A DNA stretch of 64,000 nucleotides from Malurus cyaneus samueli (GCA_009741485.1 CM019227.1:13502669-13566668), one strand, 5' to 3'; positions 50,424 through 63,711 are shown, counted from the stretch's first letter. Numbers and translations: made by a program. The notes: generated from the sequence alone by a model not told the origin.

Positions 50424-51370
50424 TGTTTGAAGGGGATATTCCCTGTTTGAAGGGGATATTTCCAGTTTGAAGGGGATATTTCCACTTTGAAGGGGATATT
50501 TCCACTTTGAAGGGGATATTCCCTGTTTAATGGGGATATTTCCAGTTTGAAGGGGATATTCCCTGTTTGAAGGGGATATTTCCTGTTTGAAGGGGATATT
50601 TCCAGTTTGAAGGGGATATTCCCTGTTTGAAGGGGATATTTCCAGTTTGAAGGGGATATTTCCTGTTTGAATGGGATATTCCCTGTTTGAAGGGGATATT
50701 TCCAGTTTGAAGGGGATATTTCCACTTTGAAGGGGATATTTCCTGTTTGAAGGGGATATTTCCTGTTTGAATGGGATATTCCCTGTTTGAAGGGGATATT
50801 CCCTGTTTGAAGGCGATATTTCCAGTTTGAAGGGGATATTTCCTGTTTGAAGGGGATATTTCCCGTTTGAAGGGGATATTCCCTGTTTGAAGGGGATATT
50901 TCCAGTTTGAAGGGGATATTTCCAGTTTGAAGGGGATATTTCCCGTTTGAAGGGGATATTTCCCATTTGAAGGGGATATTTCCAGTTTGAAGGGGATATT
51001 TCCCATTTGAAGGGGATATTTCCAGTTTGAAGGGGATATTTCCCGTTTGAAGGGGATATTCACTATTTGAAGGAGATATGCCCAGTTTGAAGGGGATATT
51101 TCCTGTTTGAAGGGGATATTTCCCGTTTGAAGGGGATATATTCCCATTTGAATGGGGATATTTCCAGTTTGAAGGGGATATTTCCAGTTTGAAGGGGATA
51201 TTCCCTGTTTAATGGGGATATTCCCTGTTTGAAGGGGATATTTCCAGTTTGAAGGGGATATTTCCTGTTTGAAGGGGATATTTCCCATTTGAAGGGGATA
51301 TTTCCCGTTTGAAGGGGATATTCCCTGTTTAATGGGGATATTCCCCGTTTGAAGGGGATATTCCCTGTTC
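50424..51370. repeat. 20-bp minisatellite, about 47 units
   Basis: The plus-strand unit is TTTGAAGGGGATATTTCCAG. The 15-base core TTTGAAGGGGATATT is almost invariant. The next five bases alternate among TCCAG, CCCTG, TCCTG, TCCCG, TCCCA and TCCAC. Rare core variants are TTTAATGGGG (three units near 50,526, 51,210 and 51,330), AATGGG and one AAGGCG. Near 51,140-51,180 two 21-bp units shift the phase by two bases. Since 20 is not divisible by 3, frames cycle through all phases and stay open on the minus strand for 227 and 253 codons with a 20-residue period. These are not genes. Variant types are unevenly spread: TCCAC only in the left third, and TCCCG and TCCCA only from about 50,860 rightward. 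Confidence 0.97.
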
Positions 51371-53463
51371 CAGGGCTGGAGCTGCAGGACAGACAGCTCT
51401 GTGTGCCTTTACTCCTCCACACTGAAGGCAGAGATTCAGTTTCATTTTCAGGCACCAGCAATTTCCAGCGACACCGGGCTCCTCCTGGCTGCAGCTCCAG
51501 TTAATCTGAGGAGCTGGAGAGCTGGGCTGTGTGCTGGTGTAAACAAGGCAGATAGAAGAGTGTCAGGCTTTGTGCAGCCAGGAATCACATCCTCCTTATG
51601 AGCTGAAGCATCACACCTGCTTCTTTCAGGTGAGCTGACAAATTGCTGCCATGTAAATCTGCAGTTCAAATGTAAAACCAAGCCTCTCCTGAGGCTGACT
51701 GACAGCGTGTGAGAAAGGGAGATTGAAACAAAAACCAGACACAAGCAAACTTGTGATATCTCACATGGCAAGATATCTGTCCAGCAGGGAATGAAGCCCT
51801 GTCTGTGGGGCAGGATTACACAAACACTGTGTGGATTGTGGATATCTGCATCCCAACACATACAGGCAAGGTGTTCCTCAAACAGTCTCAGTAATTCAAA
51901 AAGCTGAAATAAAGGAAATCATCAATGCCAGCTCTGATTCCCGGGAGAAATGAGTTAAATAACCTCTGACAGTCCAGACATGCTGGGCCAGCACCAGGCA
52001 GGCAAAATGTCCTGTTGTGATAACCCCACAGACACTCTGAGCACCATGGATGTGCAGCAGTGGGAGTGATTTCCACATGAGCTGTGATTTCCAGAGCTGT
52101 CCTGGGAATCCCATTCACCCCACCAAGGAGCCACCCACCTTCCTGCCCCACCTGCAGACACAAAGTGGCTCCACAGCAGAGTTTGGGCTGTGACAGCAGT
52201 GTCCCTTTGCTGTGCGGCCCCACAATCCCAGACACAGCTGGGGAGATGCAGATCTGCAGCCTGTTGAAGGTCTCAGCTCATCTCCCAAATCCCCCAAAAG
52301 CTCTGGGGTGCAGTAACAGAGTGGAAATCCTGAGCCTTCATTAAAATGCTTTTGACAGCTTCAGGCATCAAAAATATTGAACACTGTGAACCCAGCAGCT
52401 GAGAGACCTTCCTCACCTGGTTCTGTTTGCAGGTCTCTGGCATCTTCTGAGGGGGTTTTATAACCTTAAAAATGCCTTCCTCTCCTCCAGTCTAAATGGA
52501 GCTCTGTCTGATTTTCTGTGACAGCTCCCATGTCCTCCAAGAGTGTTTGTGTCCTGTCTGGGTGATTACCTGAGCAGGGGCACCACTCAGATCTAAACCC
52601 TCCTTTGATATTCAACGTCATACTCTGCTTCTTCTCATGGATTCTGTGCACACTATTAAACAATTTAAGTCACAATCAACCAAACAACATTTGTAGGGGT
52701 TTAACATTCTCCACTTCGTTAAAGTGCATTATGCTGAACAGGAGACTGAAAGCATCTATTAAAGGACTTTGAAACAGAGCATGGACAAAGGCAGTGGCAT
52801 ACAAACTGCAATGTCAAAATCCTTCCCGCTCCTTCTCATGCCAAAATCACAGGAACCAACATTATTTTAAATTTTGCAAATTATGGAACCTGAAGTCCTA
52901 TATTTCCCCACTTATTTTAAAATGCATAGCTCTAAGAAGGCAGGCAGAGGGCAAAATGTACAGGTAACATCTGATCAATCATCTTTCTCAACTAATCATT
53001 AGAGATCCTAACTTATCAGAATCACAACCAAAAGAGTTGTATGACTATATTATGTATACAGTTTTACTTTAAGATTAATGTAGGATAAATCCCCTAATCC
53101 ATCAAAATCAGATGAGAAAGGAGCTCCAGGTTCTATAATTCAGTGAGTTTCAAAAATAGAACTTAATTGCCTGAAATTGTGCTCTGATCCATATGCTTCC
53201 ACGGACAAATGCAATTACTGCCTCTTGTAAACAAGTTAATTGATGTGAGAGAATACAGTTCAGAATATCTTGTATGTGAGCAACATTTCACAAAAAGCAC
53301 AGAGTCCTGGGCTGTGATCAATGGTAATCATCACAGTCCCACTGGAAAAGACAAAACTGAGCTGTTCTGTTTGCATCGGCTGAGAGCCTGCTTCAGTTTG
53401 CCTTAAAATCATAAAAACGTGCCCTCTCACCTGGCAAAATAAATTAGCTGCTCAAGCTCTTGC
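51371..53463. other. Noncoding stretch, no gene seen
   Basis: The sequence is GC-richer from 51,371 to about 52,450, with several overlapping frames on both strands (up to 137 codons). After that it returns to AT-rich. No domain or repeat family is recognised. Confidence 0.55.
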
Positions 53464-53480
53464 AAAAAAAAAAAAAAAAA
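53464..53480. repeat. (A)17 homopolymer
   Basis: Seventeen consecutive A residues are followed by TCTCACTACC. No LINE or transcript-like body is recognised upstream, so a retroposed tail is not claimed. Confidence 0.85.
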
Positions 53481-54587
53481 TCTCACTACCCCAATGGTAA
53501 AAAGCCTTTTTGTGGATGAGGCAATCAAAAATCTCAGAGCAGCTCCAAGATGTGAACTCTCATCAGGGATTGCTCAGTCATTGCACAGACTCCTCCCAGG
53601 ACAGAGGAATCCGAAATGGCAGCACTTATATTGCCAATAAAATGACAAACGCTAGTAATTCCTGATTTTTGCCATCAGACTCATAAATTAGGGTGGCACG
53701 AGACCTTGTGATCAACCAGTCAGACATTTTCATGCGGAAAAGGTCATGGGGTTGCAGTTAATTCATTCGTCCTTGAACCGCAGGGTGACAGTAGCAAAAT
53801 GCACAATTTTGAAGATGTTTTAATCTGCTTACTGTCTATTTTATCTTGTTTCTGTCTACTTTCTAAACCCAAGAGATACAGGCACTCATATGCCCCCATC
53901 TGATGTCACCTTTCCTGTTGTATCAGCCAAATTTGTAAACCTGCTTAAAAAAAAACTTTCCACAAGATGTGTTTTATTGCTATTAATTATAAAACTCAAT
54001 AAATCAGCCTCCTCAAAGATCAAAACTAATTTCAAATTCTTGTTAACAAATTTCTCTTTCTTGTTAAAAATTAATTTTTAATCACATTTAATATGATACA
54101 TTTACTTTTAATTTCTTGCCCCTTAAAACTGTTGGCTTTCTCCAAAATGTGATTTGCTCAGAAGTGACACCCACACAACAGGTGGGTGGAAAGGCTAAAA
54201 TTTTCTGTTTACAAACTGTCTTTGAAGAGTCAGTACACTTTACAAAATGTGTTTGGCACAGGTTGAATAAAATGTATACACATTACAAAATGAGAACAAC
54301 TTGTCAAGATTTTATGCAATTGCTTTCACATAAATTATTTGCCAATTTTCTTTTTCCTTGTAACGCCTGATTCAAACTGCGCTGAAGTCATTAGAAAGGT
54401 ACTGACTCCCCTGAGTTTTGCATCAGGTTGTATTCATGCAGCATATAGAGTGGGTTAAATAAATCACAGATATCTCCAGTTGTTAAATTTGATGTTTTAA
54501 TACCTAAACTCTTTGAGAAACAATTGTAAACAAACCAGAAAACTAAAGAAGCATTGGACTAAAACGACATTTGTTTTGTTCTCTGGA
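53481..54587. other. Noncoding AT-rich stretch
   Basis: No gene is seen. This strongly AT-rich sequence, especially 53,920-54,110, lies immediately before the CR1 3' end, as expected for LINE insertion into AT-rich target DNA. Confidence 0.6.
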
Positions 54588-55225
54588 TACATCATGGAAT
54601 CATCAAGGATGAAGGAGACCTTCAAGGTCACTCAGCCCAAACACCAACCCAGCACCACCACGATCCCCCTAAACCCCGTCCCCAAGGGCCACATCCAGAG
54701 TCCTCCTGAGCCCCCCCAGTGACAGCGACCTCACCTCCTCCCCGACCACTCTTTCAGTGACAGAATTTTTCATATTTCTCATCTGAATGTCCCCTGTGTC
54801 ATCCTCTCACCTGAGACACGGCAGGAGGCACTGACCCCCAGCTGCCCCTCCTGTCACGGAGCTGCAGAGGGGTAAATTCCCCCCTGAGCCCCCTTTGGCC
54901 AGGCTGACACCCCCAGCTCCCTCAGCCCCTGCCCACAGGAGGGTTTTGCACACCCCAGCCCAGCTCCATTCCCATTCCCATCTCTGCTCCATCCCCTCGG
55001 TGTCTTTCTGGCACTCAGGGTCAGAACTGGACACTGCACTCAGGGTATGACCACAGCAGTGCCCAGCACAGGGGATGGTCACTGGTCCTGCTGGCCACAT
55101 TTCCTGACACAGAGCAGGGTGCCATGGCCTTCTTGGGCACAGCCTGGCTCTTCACCTCCCTGGAGCTCCTGCAGCTGCCCCAGCCCATCCCTCCAGCCTG
55201 TCAAGATGTCTCTGCACAGAGAGAT
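54588..55225 (-). mobile_element. CR1 LINE fragment, 3' end, truncated and internally deleted
   Basis: CR1 is the chicken-repeat-1 non-LTR retrotransposon clade that dominates bird genomes. On the plus strand the segment begins with ATCATGGAATCAT, the complement of the CR1 3' tail. It continues with blocks I recognise from reverse-complemented CR1 consensus: ACCAACCCAGCACCACCACG (about 54,642), GACCACTCTTTCAGTGA (about 54,744), AGCTCCCTCAGCC (about 54,914), AGAACTGGACAC, CAGTGCCCAGCACAGGGGA, GTCCTGCTGGCCACA and ATCCCTCCAGCCTGTCAAGA (about 55,186). The element is therefore on the minus strand. Sequence expected between the 'cttcttgg...cctggctc' block and the final block is largely missing, so it is internally deleted as well as 5' truncated. 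No intact ORF2 remains. It is probably of the CR1-X or CR1-Y subfamily group. Confidence 0.85.
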
Positions 55226-56040
55226 CCAATGTGAGCTCATGCTTGGTGAAATATGGGAGAACAACGACACTTCTTGGGTTTGCTGCCATCAAATCCATCC
55301 CACTGATGACTTGCTCACCATTTCCTAATTGTGCTGAGCAGCAGAGCAACCACTTTGTGGGAACAGTTACTTACACACAATTTCAGAGGTTTGGGCAGTA
55401 CCTGTTCAAAGACATTTCTGGCAGCTCCCCACCCCAGGCAGAGGGCTCACCTGGCCTTCACCAGGCTGGCCTGGGGAGCTGCAATGGAAACAAAAACATT
55501 CAGAGCCCTCTCTGAGCCCTCAGCAGCTTTCCTGCTCTCACTTTGTGAAAGGATTTTCCCAATGCCCTACTGCTACTGCAGAGCTGGCTGAAAAGCGAGC
55601 TGCTGTGCGCTCACAAGCTTTTGTAAAGGAACAGCTTCCCATGAACAAAACTGCTGCTGGGACTATTCATACCTGCACAGCATAAAGGGCTTTTAACTGT
55701 TGCTGTGAAGAGCATCTATTCCATGTGAAACTTCACAGAAGGAACCTGACATTGGATATAATTTCTTACAGAAATTGCAATACTCCCTCCTGTACACTCT
55801 GCCAAAATATTTGCAACCGAGTGCATTTGACTGAAAACTTGGCATAGAGGTTCCATTAATTATTTTCAATTCACTGAATAGGTAGATTAGGCAGGGGAAA
55901 AGCACAATATATTGGGCAAATGAGTGAGCCAATCACTGGCAGATGTCCTGCCTCAGAATTGGAGTATTTTGACCTTTCGGGGCAGGCAGTTTAAGGAAAA
56001 TGGAAGTTGAACAAGAAAGCCTCACTTGTTAAGATGTTGC

Positions 56041-56064
56041 AATCGATACGGCACACGTGAAAGG
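56041..56064. promoter_or_regulatory. CpG cluster with CACGTG E-box word
   Basis: ATCGAT (56,042-56,047), ACGG and CACACGTGAAA (CACGTG at 56,054-56,059) lie together, giving CpGs at about 56,044, 56,049 and 56,056, with another CpG at 56,094. CACGTG is the palindromic E-box bound by many bHLH factors. With no gene nearby its role is unknown, and a single hexamer is expected by chance every few kilobases. Confidence 0.2.
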
Positions 56065-59000
56065 CTCTCTCACAAATGAAGACACTCTCAGCACGGTGAA
56101 ATGACAAGCTTTTAATGCAGACAGCTGTATTTGGCTGCTGCAAAAAGAGGCAAAGAGAATGTGCACTTTCACATTGGATTGCACAGGTAAAGTGAACATC
56201 AGGGGGTTCCTCCAAATCTGCAAAGAAAATCAGATGGGGAGGGTGCAAGGAAAGGCCTGGGAAGGACAGACATCTCTTTATCTTTAAACACCCTGGACCT
56301 GCCTGGCCTCTGCCGGCCTCAAGGACAGAAATTTGGCAGGGAAGATCCTTTCACCAGACCTTTGGGTCTGACCATGTTACAAGAGGGCAAATCCCACCTA
56401 ACACCAGCACTAGTTCAAAACAAAATCCCTCCCAATGCTAAAACACAGGTTCATTCTCTCACAAGTGAAGAAATGCTTTCACTGTCAGCAGATTTGCTCT
56501 GAGCTGGCGAGGTGCTCCTGACAGAGGCACAGCTCTGCTGTGGCTCGTTTGCATTCCCACATTTGCAGATGGATCTGTTTGCTCCCAGTGCTGCTCAGCT
56601 CATCCCACAGCTGTATTTCACTCGGGGCTGTGATGGTAAAACTGCTGCTACAGCCACGGCATGAGCTTCAGCTTGTGAAAGCAAGATTGTACAGCAGAGT
56701 CATATTTTACAGCACTGCAGTTAAAACAGCTGGCAAATTCAGGAACCTGATAATGGGACTGTCAAATACTTCTCCACATCTCCCATTTTCCGTTCCTTTA
56801 ATGAAAAATATTCCCTCTGCCTTCACATCACACCTCTCTTATTCCTTTATCACTTTCCATAAATCACTCTTCCACTCTCTGGGTGAATCAGACTTTTTTT
56901 TTACTGGGTACCTGAAAGCCTGTCATGACCATCTAGTGCAGAAATGACAGCACAAATGCAGCCCAGGACATTGCACAGACTGTCACACACTCAGATATAA
57001 GGCTCCTTCTAACCCAGGCTGTTACATGATCTCTGGTCCTCTTGGATGTGTTTTACTGCTCATGGAACCTGACAGCAAATTTGCTTTTAAAAGAAATTAA
57101 GCGGCTTGTTAAGAAATACTGATCAACTTGTCTTAATCATATGACTGGCAAAATATGTTTTGTGTTTTAAATGGTGGAATTCACCTTTAACTGGTCTACA
57201 TTCAACAGCTAAAAAATAATACTATACCAAAATACTTTATTAAGCAGGCGTCAGAGTAACTAGAGGCTGCTCTTTATGTCAAAATAGCTTGAAACAACAA
57301 AGTAAATTGTAAGATATTGCTCAGCACTCTAGCTTACAAAGGTATTTCACTATGTACTGGTGAATTCTTACAAACTTAGTCATTCTTTTCAAGGAGAAAG
57401 CTCCAGGAGATTTTCAATCATGTTGGATAGGAACAAGTGCAGCCTATATTAACACTCTGGCAATTCTGATAGCCAAATAGTCTTTCCTCAATTATTTTTC
57501 TTTTTGTTGCTATTTTTCAAAAAGTAATTAATTACCATATTTTAGTTGTTTTTCTACTCTTTTAATAGGAGGTTTAGATTCTCCATCACATAAAGGATGT
57601 TATGTAACACTTCCATGCTGTCAAGTGGACCAAATGGATGTAAACACCCTTTAAAGAGGCTCCTGGTTGGTTTAAATCTCTACAAAGTGAAGCAGCAGCC
57701 CCATTCTAAGTGCAGCACAAAGGGGGGTTTGGATTTGGTCGAGCCCATCTGACTCAGATGCCAGAGCAGCCGTGTTTGGTGTAATTCATGTGAGCACAGC
57801 CGCCTCCTCCACAAACCAGAGACCAGTGCACCCACACGGAGGGCAGAGCTGCCTTCCCCCTCCTCCTGATAAATCCCTGCAGGGTTCACCTTCCCCGAGC
57901 CATCCCCACACAGAAACTGCCCAGGGGACAAAGAGCACGGGATTGGTACCCAACCATCACCCTGGGTGCTGTTTCCACAGCAGGCAGCAGGATGGACACT
58001 CACCCCATCCCTCCAGGCACCTTTCTGTGGAATAACACAGTTCAGTTCTCCGGGAGCTGAGGGGTGCAGACACTCACACCCTGGTTTGGAAAACCCTTTG
58101 CCAGGCAATGAGGCTGCAGGAAATCTCTCTCAAACAGGGAGAGAGCCATTTCAAATCTGCTTTTGGCCAGGGGACACCGTGTTATTGACTGAGCTCTGCA
58201 GTTCAGCCAAGACCACTTGGGTCGTATCAAGACCTACCCAAGCACAATAAAATTTCAGTATCACTTGGTGCACATGACACACACAGTTTGATCAGCATCA
58301 GCCTTCTAAGGGAGGGTGCAATTTAAGGCAACCAGACAGGAGGAACCATATTTTCAGCAAAATTTTTACTGACTTTCAACATGTGATCACTCTAATCTGG
58401 TAGCTCTTCACAGGTTTCCATTTTGAAACCTTCTTCAACATTTTGCTGTTCAGAATACACATGAAAGGGGGGAAATGTTCCACTAACCAAGATTTCATAA
58501 TTTGATTTGAAAATTACAGTACAAATACCCTTTTAAGCTGAGTTTTCCAGTGATTCTCACTGAATTTCTGTGTGAATATACCCCAGCTCACGTGATGACC
58601 ATCTTGAACACAACCCATTCTTATATATTTGGGGTTTGAAGACAAAAGATCTCTGTCCAAAGCTGAGAATGAACAGCAACACAATTCCTTCAGCCTTTGG
58701 GGTGCTCAGCAAAGTGAAAGGAGTGAGGAAATTTGGGTGTTCCTAGCACGAATCAGATGTTAGTACTGAACTGAAACCAATTCTCTTGACTGGAGGCTGG
58801 ACAACACATAGTGACAGTGAGGAGAGAAGAAGAAAGGTGTATTTCAAAGACAACCTCTGCTGTCAGAATCCAGAGGCTTCCTTCAGAGATGGAGAGAGAG
58901 CAAAGGTGGGTCAGTGATGTATGAAACAAAAAGGGTTTGGCAGGGGCTTCATTTCTCTTCTCACGCAAGGCTGGGAACTATTAGAATTATTATTTTTTTC

Positions 59001-59613
59001 CTTACAAGGTGACTTTCCATAAATTATACACAAGATTCTCCCTCTGTGACCCTGGCATAAAAATACAAAGCTCCAATCAGATTTACATTCATTGGAGGGT
59101 ACCAGACTGCTTTGCTCCTTCAGGAGCAATGATATCAATATAACTAAACCATTCTTCCCAATCTGTTACCAACAAAAGGATTATTTACAGTTCAAGTCTT
59201 TGATTTTAACTTGTCTGGAGCAATTTCCTTCCCATCTTCCATAAAGGTAAGAATAGAAGGTACAGAAGACACAGGAAACTGTGATGTAAAAACCTCCAGA
59301 ATGGGCTTTGCTGTTATGGATGTTGCCCTCTGGTCTGGTTTCTGGCAAGTTGTAATAATGTAACCTGACTCTCACTTTCCTGACCTGTGGCTATTGTCAC
59401 TTACTTTCCCAAATCATCCTCAAGATGCTGAATGAACTCGTCATAACTCATTTCTGTTATGCAACCCCATGAAGAACACAACTCTGTATCATGGTCTGAC
59501 GGCCCAGAATAACTGCAGAAATGACTCAGTATCCAGGGAAAACTTTCAAGCTTGCAAAAACATGACATTTTCCTGGAAAGCAACTGTTAAACTCTGACTA
59601 ATGCATTCTACTC

Positions 59614-59614
59614 N
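59614..59614. other. Ambiguous base (N)
   Basis: One of two Ns in the window; the other is at 20,160. No direct repeat is visible around it, so it is more likely a low-quality or polymorphic base than a collapsed duplication. Confidence 0.95.
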
Positions 59615-61214
59615 TGTTTAAATCTATCCATACAGGTTTTAAAGCTCTGGATGTACCTGGACACTGAGAACAATGTGGGGTGAAAATTGCCAAAAATGTC
59701 CGAGCAAGTGGGAACTCGGGCTGGATAACATTGTGATATTTTGGGAACATTTTTAGGAAGCACATCAATCCAAGGGCCTAGAGCCAGACATTTCCTTTTT
59801 GCCTGGGCAGTCCTTATTGCCAGGGCACCTATCAGGGGTCCTGGAGAGACTGAGGCTTGGCCACCAAGTGCTCTGCTCCTGCAGGCACAGCTCTGGGGTG
59901 CTGGGATGAGCTGTCCTGCCTGGCTCTGAGTCCCACCCGCTCCTGGCCAAACCAGGGAAAGCAGCTCTGGGGACTTCAGGAACCCTGCCCCTGGCACAAA
60001 CCTGACAAAAGCAGAGATCCCCTCTCTTGACCCCTCATTCCAGCTGGAAAGCCTCCTGACACACATCCAGAAATGCACCTGGAGTGAGGTAAAACCAGGT
60101 GAGAGTGGGCACTAAGTGTAACCAAATACTAAAAACCAGGCAGCTCTTCCCCACCATGTCAATAATTGTGTTTGACTACCCCAAAGGGTGGAAATGTATA
60201 TCATCCCCATCCAGAACTCACCCAGAATTTGCCTCCAGGAAGATAAACATCAATGAACGTGACAGAGAAAGTTTAAATTTGTGAAAACATTCTGATATAT
60301 AGCCCTCATTTTGTTTCAGGCTGTTTCACACTACTCCGGTGTCCTGTGTGAAGCAGTCCCCACTCTAGGCACACATCATAGGAATGCCACAGGATTTACA
60401 CAGAAACTTTGATGTAGAGCTTAACACAAAACAGTAGCAGCTGAGCATGCTGCAGGATCCTGGAGACCCTGGAGTGAAAAATCCCATTTTGGTGGAAAGA
60501 GCTTTTCACCTTGAGCTAAAGAGGTCAGCAGGCTGAGAGCCCAGATGCTCTGCTCAGGTCTGTTTGCCATGGAGGGAGCCCTGGGCAAACCCTTTTCCCT
60601 CTCCCTTTGTCAATGTATGTGTTCCTGAGAGATCAGCAGGATCAGCATCACAGAGACACGGTGAGAATTCCTGGGACTGGTAGTGTGGCTTGAAACATTC
60701 AAAAAAACCCCACTACTCCAGCCCTGGGTACCAATACCCATCATGCCAAAATCACCATGTATTGTTATCAAAGCCACAGAGTTGATAAAGACAATGTGCA
60801 TTGTAACAGAGGAGCAGGAATTTTCACTGCCTGAGCCGGAAAATGAAACCCTTTTCCCCTGACACGGCCTCCAGCTATGTATGGACGCAGAGCTTTGTTT
60901 TCTCCAGAGCAGCAGTGACATTTGAGCTCATCCTCCGTGCCATAAATGGAATTCTGTGATCTCTGAACTACCTGGAATGCCATTTCCTGGTGCCTGAGTC
61001 ATTAACTTCCCCCATGATGTTGCCACATCTGTAAGGGAAAGATGTAACGTGGTGTTAATTCAGCAGGCTGCTGCAGTGCTGATTTTTAAACTGCTCAGGT
61101 GTGAACAGCAGAGGTTCAGAGGCTGGCTGGGGTTTGAAATCTCTTCAGCAGCACCAGCTCGCTGTGGGTGACGTTTGAAATGCTTGTCTCTGAATGGAGG
61201 AACATGGATCTGAC

Positions 61215-61254
61215 AGATGGAGAGTTCTGAGGATAGATGGAGAGTTCTGAGGAT
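61215..61254. repeat. 20-bp unit duplicated in tandem
   Basis: AGATGGAGAGTTCTGAGGAT is present in two perfect adjacent copies. The identity suggests a recent slippage or duplication event. It is unrelated in sequence to the 20-bp minisatellite at 50.4 kb. Confidence 0.95.
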
Positions 61255-63711
61255 CAGGAACGGGCTGGATGGCCGCACACAGGGAGCTGTGGTCAGTGGC
61301 TCCACGTCCACGTGGACAGGAGCACCAGTGGGGTTTGTCAGGGTCACTTCTGGGGCTGGCACTGCTCAGCACCTTTGTCAGAAAACACACGAGTTCTACT
61401 GTGCTTTTACAACTATGGATATTAAATCATTAAAATCGACACCAGAGACGTGCAAAGCTGTGACTCCAGAAGAAGCTGTTTTCAAGTTCAAATCTGTGTC
61501 CTCCATGTAGGATGACAATCAATAAACACCAGAACAAGAAATCAAGAGGTCCCTTGCGTAGCACCTCCAGGGCTCACCACTTTGGCTGGGGGGAAGAACA
61601 ATCCTCTCCTAACTCACCCCAATTCTCTTCTTTCAAAATACAGAATGGAAATGCATTTGGCTGTAGATAATGTTTCTGTTATTACCAACACCCTGAAGAG
61701 CTGCAAACCCTGACTGGGAGTTTAACTGCTGGGGGCTTGGCTTAGCAGGATCTCCTTTTACCGACCCTGCTCAGTGCAGAGTGAAAAATGTCTTCAGAGC
61801 CCTCTCCAGGGACACTGAGAGGTTTGCATGCTCCATCACAGGCTGTTACACACTCAAATTCACCAGGCTGAACATTTGTGGACAATATATACAACTGCAA
61901 AACACCCATGAAGCCCTTCAATCTGTCTGCAATTATTCAACTGTAATTCTGAAGGCATTTGCTGACAGGAAATAAGAATTTGGTATGAAATCCTTTTCTT
62001 CTGTGTTGTTTCTATGGCTGTCTAGAGAGGTTGAAACAGAGGCTTTTAGTTTAATTTTTAAGACCCAATTTTATGGTGTAAATCAGCTTGAGTTGCACTG
62101 GGAGCAGCCTCCTGAGCCTGTTACCTGGAGAGGTATTTTTATCTTCACAAAAATGGGCTCATTTATTGTGGCCAAGGCTTGTAGCAGTCTGTGTTGGGGT
62201 TACCAGTGGGAAAAGGCATTGCCAGGGGGATGCAGCCTCCCTGGAACTGTTCATTTATCTTCCTGCATTGGTCACACCAGCAAAGAGACTCCTTCCCCTG
62301 TTAAAATTACATGGAATAAATCCAGGCCTAGCATGCTTTCACTTGATTTTTTTTTTTTCTGTAACAATGGAGTCTTCACAGAAACTGAAATTTCATTTAA
62401 ATATTAATTTTGGTGAAAGCAATTTTTTTAATTATAAGCATTTGAATAAGTTTTAAATATTTTCAGGACTTGGCTTTTTTTCTATGAAATTAATGTTATA
62501 CTTCCTTGCATTTAATATCCATTGAATAGCTTAGACATTTTTTAAATAGAAGGTGGAACATTATATTTTAAAAATTCACAATTTCTTCCCTCTCACAAAA
62601 TCAGCTTTGTAAAATTAAAAAAAAATAAACTAAAAATCCGCATTCTGTGCTCATCCCGGCTTTGGAACACAGAGTTCTCCAACTGTGGAATTTCCTAAAA
62701 GCCAAACGAGGGAAGTGCTGCCAAAATCTTCACTGTCTCTTTTGAAAACGTATAGTTCATGCAGTTCAATAGATTTCCATCAATTTGATCAGATAACGTT
62801 GTCATCTAATTAATTCTGGACAAATTCATGTGCCTTCAACAGAGAATTGGCTGAAGATTGAGGCTTTCTTTAGTTAATATAAAGACAAACCAGTTTATTA
62901 TAATGTTCCTTGGGGCAATAAATCCACAATGACCTTAACCATGATTTTTTCTGTCAGTTCAAAAACATAATCTTCATTCTTGGTTAGCCAGGTGATTTAG
63001 TGTGTTCTTCAACTGCCCAGCAGCAGATTATTTCATTTATGCCTTCCATTTGTTCTCCCAACATCGCTGATCCAGGTAATAAGGAATCAGGTTCACAGCT
63101 ATTATCCCTGGCTAATCCTTCATAATTGTCTACATGTTAAATCAGGGATATTATGCTGAATAGCATTTAGTACAGCACCTTTGCTGTGTGCATCAGGCAA
63201 ACGAAAAAAAAAACAAAAAACATTGACCTTGGCTGACACACAAGGCATTTCCAATTCCAATTCTCTAAAAATACCACATTTAGAAGCATTAGGTAGATGC
63301 AGATAATGGCCCCTGTCCTTCTGTGTTCTGGTTTCCACAATACATTGATGATATTTTTTTAGAAAATGTACTCACTCACAATAGGAAGAAAACCATAAAT
63401 GTCAGAAGTCACCTTTGGAGGTTGTTCTCACCCAGGCAATGGTTTGCATACAGGTACCTTGTTTTGTCCTTCATTCTCTCACCTGAATGATGTTCTGCTC
63501 TACTTGACCAATGTTCAATGCTGAAATCTCTTTCTTCCCTAAGGATGCTTTTTTTTAGGTCTTGTTTTCACAGATGGTCTGAAGGAATTGAACCCTGACA
63601 TGAACAAAGGCAAGAGGGACGGTCGGTTTAGTCCTGGACTAAAGAGATTCCAGGGTTTTATACCTCACCAGGGTCACAGATGACATCAGAAACAGTGCAC
63701 AGCGATGGTGC

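Larger units (their letters stand above)
55226..63711. other. Noncoding stretch, no gene seen
   Basis: Composition is mixed, with GC-richer blocks near 55,390-55,520, 57,700-58,130, 59,780-60,080 and 61,200-61,400. Near 56,041-56,059 four CpGs fall within 20 bp, including a CACGTG E-box. A single N lies at 59,614. Frames of up to 156 codons (minus, 59,608-60,078, running across the N) show no domain. Confidence 0.55.

Noticed and set aside
50424..51370. CRISPR-like array
   Set aside because: The repeat units are directly contiguous with no unique spacers and the sequence is vertebrate nuclear DNA.
50283..51461. Minus-strand open frames of 227, 253 and 132 codons with a 20-residue period
   Set aside because: A 20-nt unit read in three cycling phases gives a 60-nt, 20-residue period without stops. 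The frames begin and end close to the array edges and overlap each other in different phases.
59608..60078. 156-codon minus-strand open frame
   Set aside because: It runs across the N at 59,614 at its end, lies in a GC-rich block and has opposing frames. No recognisable protein.
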